A DNA stretch of 64,000 nt from Methylobacter sp. (GTDB lineage: Bacteria; Pseudomonadota; Gammaproteobacteria; Methylococcales; Methylomonadaceae): the NCBI GenBank assembly GCA_028716975.1, contig JAQUOU010000011.1:53318-117317 (forward strand). Direction: 5' to 3'. Made by a program: the position numbers and the translations under genes. Within the stretch, counting starts at the first letter, position 1; each line of letters opens with the position of its first letter. Under the pieces are notes generated by a model that saw only the letters and a program-made list of their open reading frames with translations, ran no database searches and was not told the origin of the DNA. Shown one piece after another: positions 58,020-64,000 of this stretch.

Positions 58020-59831
58020 ATGCATGGAATGAAACGCCCTGAGCCTGTGGCGAAAAAAAATGGGGCCGAATTAAACGTTGATCTAAGAGAAACCGTGGCT
58101 TATTTGTGGCCCTACCTGTGGCATTTTAAAAGCCATGTAATGGCAGCGATGCTCGCGTTAATGGGCGCCAAAGCCGCGAGTCTCTTAATGCCCTGGGCGC
58201 TAAAACAGATTGTGGACGCCGTTGACAAAAGCCTACAGCCGGCACTTTATTTGCCGGTGTTTTTTATTGTTTTATATGGCTTGCTGCGTTTTGGCAGTGT
58301 GTGCCTGGGTGAGATTCGCGATGCCCTGTTTGGCCGGGTCACCGAACATGCCATGCGTGAAGTCGGTTTGCGGGTATTCAAACACTTGCATTCGCTCGAA
58401 TTAGCGTTTCATCTCGATCGCGCTACCGGCGGCATTAGCCGCGATATCGAACGCGGCATTAGCGGCCTGAGTTTTTTAATGCGCTTTTTAATGTTTAACA
58501 TTGTGCCGACGCTGTTTGAAATCGCGATGGTCGCCGGGATTTTTGCGCTGACCTTTTCTATTTGGTATGCCGTGATTACTTTGGCCGCCGTGGCCGTTTA
58601 TAGTGCTTTTACCATTATCACTACCGAATGGCGCAACCGTTTTATACGCGAAGCCAACCAGGCGGATTCATCGACCAATACCCGCGCGATTGACAGTTTG
58701 CTGAATTACGAAACAGTTAAATACTTTAATAATGAGTCCTACGAAGCGGATAGCTACGATAAACTGTTAGCGCACTGGGAAACCGCCAAATTAAAAAATC
58801 GCTTGTCTTTACTGACCCTGAATTCAGGTCAGGCCTTTATTATTGCCGCCGCCATGACAGTGATGCTGCTGTTGGCCGCACAAAGCGTTATCGCCAAGCA
58901 TATGACGCTCGGCGATTTGGCGATGATAAATGCCTACCTAATACAGCTATTTATTCCGCTTAATTTTTTAGGTTTTGTCTACCGCGAAGTTCGCCGCTCA
59001 TTGACCGATATTGAGAATATGCTGGCCTTGTTAAAACGCGAAACCAACATCAGTGATGCGCCTGATGCAAAAGCATTAATCGTCACGCAAGGCCATATTC
59101 GCTGGCATCAAGTAGATTTTGCCTATCACCGTGAGCGGCCAATATTGCAACAGGTGACGCTGGACATTCCGGCGGGCAGTAAGGTGGCGATTGTCGGCCC
59201 ATCCGGGGCCGGTAAAAGCACTATCGCCCGATTAATGTACCGTTTCTACGATATCGATAAAGGCCGCATTGAGATTGATGGACAATCGATTCACGCCGTC
59301 ACCCAGGACAGTTTACGACGAGCCATCGCCATCGTGCCGCAAGACACGGTGCTGTTTAATACCAGCATTCGCGACAATATCGCTTACGGTAATCCCCATG
59401 CAATGGACGTCGACATTGATCAGGCCATTAAAATGGCGCATCTTGAGCCCTTTATTGCGAGCTTGCCGGACGGCGATAAAACCGTGGCCGGCGAGCGCGG
59501 CTTAAAAGTGTCCGGCGGTGAAAAACAACGCATCGCCATTGCGCGCGTGCTCTTAAAAAACACCCCTATTATAATTTTTGATGAAGCCACCTCGGCCTTG
59601 GATTCCCATTCAGAAGCCGCTATTTTAGAGGCCATGCGCGACGCGGCCACGGGCAGAACCACGTTAGTGATTGCGCACCGGTTATCGACCATTACCGATG
59701 CCGATAACATAGTGGTGCTGGACAATGGACGGCTCATTGAACAGGGCAATCATCGGGCATTGTTGGCCCTGAAAGGCCGCTATGCGCAGATGTGGGCCTT
59801 GCAGCAACAGGATGAGAAAATAAGTTCATGA
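58020..59831 (+). CDS. Atm1/HMT1-like ABC exporter (permease-ATPase half transporter)
   Basis: 603 residues from ATG 58020 (ATG 58029 also possible; no clear ribosome binding site). Six transmembrane helices (about 35-310), then an ABC domain: Walker A GPSGAGKSTIAR, Q-loop IVPQDTVLFNTSIRDNIAYG, signature KVSGGEKQRIAIARVLL, Walker B IIIFDEATSALD, and H-loop VIAHRLST. Sequence in the membrane part (NYETVKYFNNESYEADSYD, LNSGQAFIIAAAMTVML, LNFLGFVYREVRRSLTD) matches the Atm1/HMT1/ABCB7 group, which exports glutathione-type thiol or metal complexes and confers metal tolerance in bacteria. It lies between two mobile elements and may be cargo. Confidence 0.88.
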   Translation: MHGMKRPEPVAKKNGAELNVDLRETVAYLWPYLWHFKSHVMAAMLALMGAKAASLLMPWALKQIVDAVDKSLQPALYLPVFFIVLYGLLRFGSVCLGEIRDALFGRVTEHAMREVGLRVFKHLHSLELAFHLDRATGGISRDIERGISGLSFLMRFLMFNIVPTLFEIAMVAGIFALTFSIWYAVITLAAVAVYSAFTIITTEWRNRFIREANQADSSTNTRAIDSLLNYETVKYFNNESYEADSYDKLLAHWETAKLKNRLSLLTLNSGQAFIIAAAMTVMLLLAAQSVIAKHMTLGDLAMINAYLIQLFIPLNFLGFVYREVRRSLTDIENMLALLKRETNISDAPDAKALIVTQGHIRWHQVDFAYHRERPILQQVTLDIPAGSKVAIVGPSGAGKSTIARLMYRFYDIDKGRIEIDGQSIHAVTQDSLRRAIAIVPQDTVLFNTSIRDNIAYGNPHAMDVDIDQAIKMAHLEPFIASLPDGDKTVAGERGLKVSGGEKQRIAIARVLLKNTPIIIFDEATSALDSHSEAAILEAMRDAATGRTTLVIAHRLSTITDADNIVVLDNGRLIEQGNHRALLALKGRYAQMWALQQQDEKISS

Positions 59832-60103
59832 TTTAAAATAGCGTGCTGTGGACGAGCGGGGGCTTTTGTATAAAGCCAACACTTTTGTTAAATAAGAGTG
59901 CTAATCAACAAGAGGCTCTAAAGCTCCACCGGACTTATCTGTGCCTCCACCCGTTATAGCAACACACTTCAGTGCCATTCACGCAACTTAATGAAACAAA
60001 ACAAGGCTGAGTGTGTCACGTCAATAATCTTTGCACCTGTTTTCTGAACGGGATTGGGCGACCGTAAGGATTCCTTCGTAAATGAGTAACATCCCCGATT
60101 TTG

Positions 60104-63100
60104 TTACATCAGGAACGTTACGCCGTAGTCCATCGGCTCTAAATTCCGTTCCCTAAGCTCGTACTTGCGAAACAATTGGCGTGGTGCGTCCGATATGGCC
60201 TAAACGCCGCAGCCAATTCTGGCGTCAACTTCATCCCGTCAGCTTCCAGTTCCTTGAATGCCTGCGTCATTGTATGGCAGTTGTGAAAAATCATCAGATT
60301 GGCAATCAGATGATTGTACTTGATTATCTTCAATTGATCCTCACGCACATTTTCCTCAATGATGTCCGATCCGAAATACGCCCACTGCGCAAAGTTGTTA
60401 AACCCTTCGCATTTGTTTTGCGCCGCCTGGATGACCTGGCGTAGCGCGTCGTCGCTGATATATTCCAGCAGGAATAGGGTGCGGACGACCCTGCCCAACT
60501 CACGAAAGGCGAAATACAGCTTATTTTTTCGGCTGGCAGTACCGAGTTTACGCAAAATGGTCGATGGTGGAATACGCCCCGCACGAATCGATTGCGCCAC
60601 TTGCAGCATGTCCGGCAAATGACAGGCGATCAAATCCCAATCTATCGCATCCTTGGTAAACAGGTCATCAATGTGTATATACACTTCGTCGGCAGTCGGG
60701 CGGAACCATTTCAAATCTTTCCAATTGCGAATACGCGGCATCAGTTTGATACCCAGCAAAAAAGCCAAGCCATAAACCGGTGCGCTTTGCGCCTGAGTAT
60801 CGCCGCGCAAGGTGTCGGGCTGAATATCCGACTTGTTCTTTGTCAGCCCATCCCGGATATACACGGCTTCCCAGACACCGCTGGGGATGAAATGAGAAAA
60901 CAGCGCAATATACGTGTCGCTGATATGGTAGTAAGCAATGCCACCATAACCGCCGTAACGGATATGACGCTCTGACAGTAGATTATTTTCATACAGATTC
61001 CATTGGGTACCGTCTGCCGCCGCGCGTTTTGTGTCACCCCAATAGCGTGGCAATTGAAATTGATTGTATGCATTGATGATCGTAGAAATAGCGGCTTCCA
61101 GTTTTTCCGTCGTGACTTGGCGTTGATTGACGAATGACACTTGCCGAGCACTGACATCGGCTATGTTCTGGGCAATTTGTGTCGGCCCCAAACCGGTACC
61201 ATAGGCGAACACCGTCAGAATCTTACGCCGTTCTTCCTCCTGCAACTTACCTTGGTGACCACTCAACGGGCCAAAATGCTTGCCCCAGCCAATCCATTTC
61301 ATGGTATCGGCAAGCACGTCCAGCAGCGAAAGGCCCATGCCATCGAGTTTGCGCCTTAATGCGTCATCCAACTGCTTGAATCCGGGTGGCGTCTCTTTTT
61401 TCTCCTGCCGACTCAGCTTCGGCCTGCCATCAACGATCTTGAAATAAGGATTGTCCTGATAGGACTTATCAGCCTTCTGTGCCGCCTCTGTCAGCAGGGT
61501 GCGAACATGCTTGATAAATGCCGCACTCTCGACTGGCAAACCTGCTTTCTCGCCGTAATCCGCGCATGTATGTTCGCATTCCTCCATCGGCACCAGTTCA
61601 TTCTGGTGATCTGAATACGCATCGCTGCCGATCACGCAAAGGTCGCCAGATTTCAGTTCTCTAACCATTTGCAAACAGACGCATGCCTCGAACTGGCGGC
61701 GGTTGATTCGGGTCGGAACGGCATCGCGTTTGACCTCGCCAGTCACCAGCTTCCACCATTTTTCGGGAATCCAGTCCAGATCATCCTCAGTTAATATTAT
61801 TTTACCTTTGCCGTTGAGCGTTAGCCACTCGCTCTGCCGGTGGCTGTTCTCCAACATAAATGCCAACGACCGCTCAAAACTGGCCTCCTGACTGGTGGAT
61901 TCTAGCTTTAACTTGCTCAAAATCCGTAGCATCTCCGCCCGCCGTGGCTTGAAGAACTGCCAGACAAAACGGAACTCGTTTTTCCCGCCGTATTCCGCAT
62001 GCAAGCGCGAGAATTCGCACCAATCGGGGCGAGCCGTCACCGCTTGGCGAACGCCTTTCAATTGTTCGTCTGCCGATTGGGTGGAGTTCAAGAGCGTTTC
62101 CAGCATCGCAAACCGGCGCAAAATCTCATCGGTCTTCTCTTGGTTGTCTTCCAGATATTTTTCAAGAGCTTCTTCGGCGCTGTGTAACGCTTTCTTCATC
62201 GGCCGGCAAAAGATATTGCAGAGATCATCGGTCACAACCGCCAGACGTTGCCGAATCAAGGCCAAGGCAACGGTGTAGCGTTTGGCAGCAGCCATATCCA
62301 CCATATTGGCGGCATCGAGACTGTTGCCTTCCAGCGCCCATTGTTTGATTTTGATGACCGGTATGGTTTTTAACAGGTCTGCGTGACAAGCCAGCTCGGT
62401 CAATCGGTCATAGCGTTCAACCAAATCGCGCATGCCGTCTATCGTCGGTTTGGCGGCATCTTGCTTGACATCGTTCCAAGGACTCACGCGGCGCGGATCA
62501 TCACCCACGACGAAGAGCTGGTCGAGAAAAACGCAGCCAGCATCTCCAAGTGCATCGTGAATTTGCGTGTGCCGCGCCTGATTCGTTGCAATCCGCGCTA
62601 CGCGAGCTTCTCGCAGCAAGGTATCGAATGCCGGCAACTCGTAACGATGACGCACCAAGGTTTCGATACCGGTATTGATAATATCAATGACATCTTCCGT
62701 GGTCAGCGCCGCTTCGGAAAAAGTTTGTTTCATCAGTGCTTTGCCATCGTCGCCGAATGGTTTGACCGCCAAAAACGCCCGCACCGCCGACAAGTGTTTG
62801 CGTCTGGCCTGGGAAACATCGTACTGCCGCAAATTCTCACGATCATAGGGTTCGCCTATGCTGGAGGCGACATGCTCGGTAATGGCATTCGGTACTTGCT
62901 CGGAGGTTACAAAATAGCCCAGCCGTTGGTAGGTTTTTAATAGCAGAGCAAATCCCAAGCGCGTGGTGCTTGAGCGAGTGGCACTATCGCAACATGCCAG
63001 CTCGACATCAGTCACTGTGTAGAAACGTTACAACTCCGATTGCACAAGTCGGCTTTTGAATCGGGGATAGGCGGTATCGCTGGGTTGCGAATTTAAAAAC

Positions 63101-63111
63101 CGGAAAGTGAT
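60104..63111 (-). pseudogene. tnpA: Tn3-family transposase TnpA, interrupted at both ends
   Basis: The main frame (63015 to 60139) keeps the catalytic region: ADGTQWNL, LRGDTQAQSAPVYGLAFLLG and NKCEGFNNFAQWAYFGSDII, with the DDE residues, and TYQRLGYFVTSEQVP at the N-terminus. Two defects are visible. Upstream of the apparent GTG start, TAYPRFKSRLVQSEL continues the expected N-terminus but is cut by an in-frame TAA (63028-63030), and no start codon remains above it. Near 60165 a base appears lost from AATTTG; the other frame gives LFRKYELRERNLEPMDYGVTFLM, the normal end, with a stop at 60104. The transposase is probably inactive. Confidence 0.82.
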
Positions 63112-63115
63112 TTAG

Positions 63116-63240
63116 TACAAGAAAAACGCCCGTTTATCTTGTAAGCTAAAAATCGACCCAACCAGGCGAAAAATCTACAAGAAAACTCATTGATAAAAAC
63201 AAAGCAACATTGTACACTTAATTCTATCTTTTCTTGTACA
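63116..63240. promoter_or_regulatory. Resolution (res) site region of the Tn3 element
   Basis: Three resolvase-like subsites are visible: TACAAGA/TCTTGTA as inverted halves of a 28-base site (63116-63143), TACAAGA (63176-63182) facing TTGTAC (63211-63215), and TCTTGTA (63232-63238) just before tnpR. Location between tnpA and tnpR fits res and its shared promoters. Confidence 0.6.
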
Positions 63241-63252
63241 TTGAAATTTATC

Positions 63253-63867
63253 ATGCTGGTTGGTTATGTCCGTGTATCCAAAAACGATGGCACTCAGACT
63301 TTATCTCCACAGCTTGACGCTATGCTGGCAGCAGGTGTCGAGCCTAGCCGGATATATGAAGATTTAACATCAGGTCGCAAAGATGATAGACCAGGGCTTA
63401 ATGCCTGTCTTAGGGCGCTTCAGCCTGGCAACACACTAGTCGTATGGAAATTGGATAGGCTAGGCCGCGATTTGAAACATTTGGTAAAGACGCTAGACGA
63501 TCTACGTTCTCGTAACGTTGGATTGAAAGTATTGGCCGGTGCCGGTGCCCAAATCCATACAACCACCTCAAACGGTCGGTTGTTCTTTGGGATTTTTGCA
63601 GTGCTGGCTGAATTTGAACGGGAGCTAATTGCCGAGCGTACCCTTGCCGGACTTGCCGCAGCTAGGGCACGGGGACGCAAAGGTGGACGACCCCGCAAAA
63701 TGGACAGATCTACTTTAATGATGGCTATGTCTGCGATGGCTGATCCAAAAGCCAATGCGACGGATGTAGCTAAACGCCTTAATATCACGACCACAACACT
63801 TTATATGTATGTCAATGGGGACGGATCAGTAAAAGCGATGGGGCAAGCTATTCTTAACCAAGATTAA
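63253..63867 (+). CDS. tnpR: Serine resolvase of the Tn3 family
   Basis: 204 residues from ATG 63253 (MLVGYVRVSKND); longer in-frame starts enter the res region. The catalytic serine is in YVRVSKND (residue 9). Other resolvase features are DLTSGRKDDRPGL, LVVWKLDRLGRDLKHLV, the long E helix GRLFFGIFAVLAEFERELIAERT, and RARGRKGGRPRK before a C-terminal helix-turn-helix (ATDVAKRLNITTTTLYMYV). It resolves transposition cointegrates at res. It looks intact, unlike tnpA. Confidence 0.93.
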   Translation: MLVGYVRVSKNDGTQTLSPQLDAMLAAGVEPSRIYEDLTSGRKDDRPGLNACLRALQPGNTLVVWKLDRLGRDLKHLVKTLDDLRSRNVGLKVLAGAGAQIHTTTSNGRLFFGIFAVLAEFERELIAERTLAGLAAARARGRKGGRPRKMDRSTLMMAMSAMADPKANATDVAKRLNITTTTLYMYVNGDGSVKAMGQAILNQD

Positions 63868-64000
63868 GGATTGGGCATTGTTAATATAATATAGTTTCTA
63901 AATCACCATTCCATTTCAGCATTAATAACTTAATGGAATATTTGAGCATTTCCTGGCTTTTGCTGTAGCACTTTGATTTGCGTCGCAGCCGTGCCAGGAA

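Larger units (their letters stand above)
60056..64000. mobile_element. Tn3-family transposon, left end to beyond window
   Basis: Holds a decayed tnpA (minus strand), a res-like region and tnpR (plus strand). The left inverted repeat is proposed at about 60056-60093 (GGGCGACCGTAAGGATTCC...), because it begins with G-run DNA just outside the corrected tnpA stop, but the matching right repeat was not found before 64000, so this end is tentative. The last 133 bases after tnpR show no further gene. Confidence 0.7.

Noticed and set aside
60181..62940. Several plus-strand reading frames over the Tn3 transposase
   Set aside because: They are shadows of tnpA with no motif or start signal.

Overview
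The window looks like chromosome of a gamma-proteobacterial methanotroph or close methylotroph (Methylococcales-like). Three things point there: a complete fhcB-fhcA-fhcD-fhcC operon for the H4MPT/methanofuran-analogue C1 pathway at 15.6-20.3 kb; gamma-proteobacterial housekeeping synteny (tig-clpP-clpX-lon-hupB and accA-tilS-pyrG-kdsA-eno-ftsB-ispD-ispF-truD); and secreted proteins ending in the VPLPAAxWLFGS form of the PEP-CTERM sorting signal. The genus assignment is inference.

Layout. 0-1.7 kb: the start of a NodU/CmcH-type carbamoyltransferase, divergent from a GPH-type sugar:cation symporter. 1.9-4.8 kb: a minus-strand cell-envelope set (thioredoxin-fold protein, sialidase/BNR-like lipoprotein, outer-membrane barrel). 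5.4-8.7 kb: a plus-strand secreted set (YcnI-like protein with a predicted N-terminal histidine, two PEP-CTERM-like proteins, an STN+HEAT protein). 9.0-15.0 kb: a second exported set (small protein with an N-terminal histidine, TlpA-like thioredoxin, DUF4266 lipoprotein, a DUF3570 barrel fused to a His/Met-rich second barrel, ApbE flavin transferase, and a broken spermidine-synthase-like gene). These two sets look like an envelope redox and metal (probably copper) system and are the most interesting part of the window. 15.6-20.3 kb: fhcBADC. 20.4-21.7 kb: a mer-type regulator and transport operon without merA. 21.7-22.6 kb: a radical SAM protein.

22.9-31.7 kb: tRNA-Leu, tig, clpP, clpX, lon (with a sigma-32-like promoter), hupB, tRNA-Val, tRNA-Asp and ppiD, i.e. 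protein quality control. 31.7-32.5 kb: fabI. 32.8-38.5 kb: a YejABEF-like peptide ABC importer whose binding protein is apparently membrane-anchored. 38.8-42.1 kb: a lone type IV pilin-like protein and a frameshifted GGDEF-EAL protein. 42.2-51.2 kb: the truD to accA housekeeping block on the minus strand. 51.2-55.8 kb: small envelope proteins, a NudF-type Nudix hydrolase, a PQQ-type sugar dehydrogenase-like protein, htpX (with a second sigma-32-like promoter) and a cold-shock protein.

55.9-64 kb is a mobile-element zone: an IS630 element with readable inverted repeats, a CTAG target and a frameshifted transposase; a possible group II intron 5' fragment; an Atm1/HMT1-like ABC exporter; and a Tn3-family element with a doubly broken transposase but an intact-looking resolvase and res site. 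The right end of that element lies outside the window. A REP-like palindromic repeat family with the core TTCGACAAGCTCA occurs in at least three intergenic gaps.
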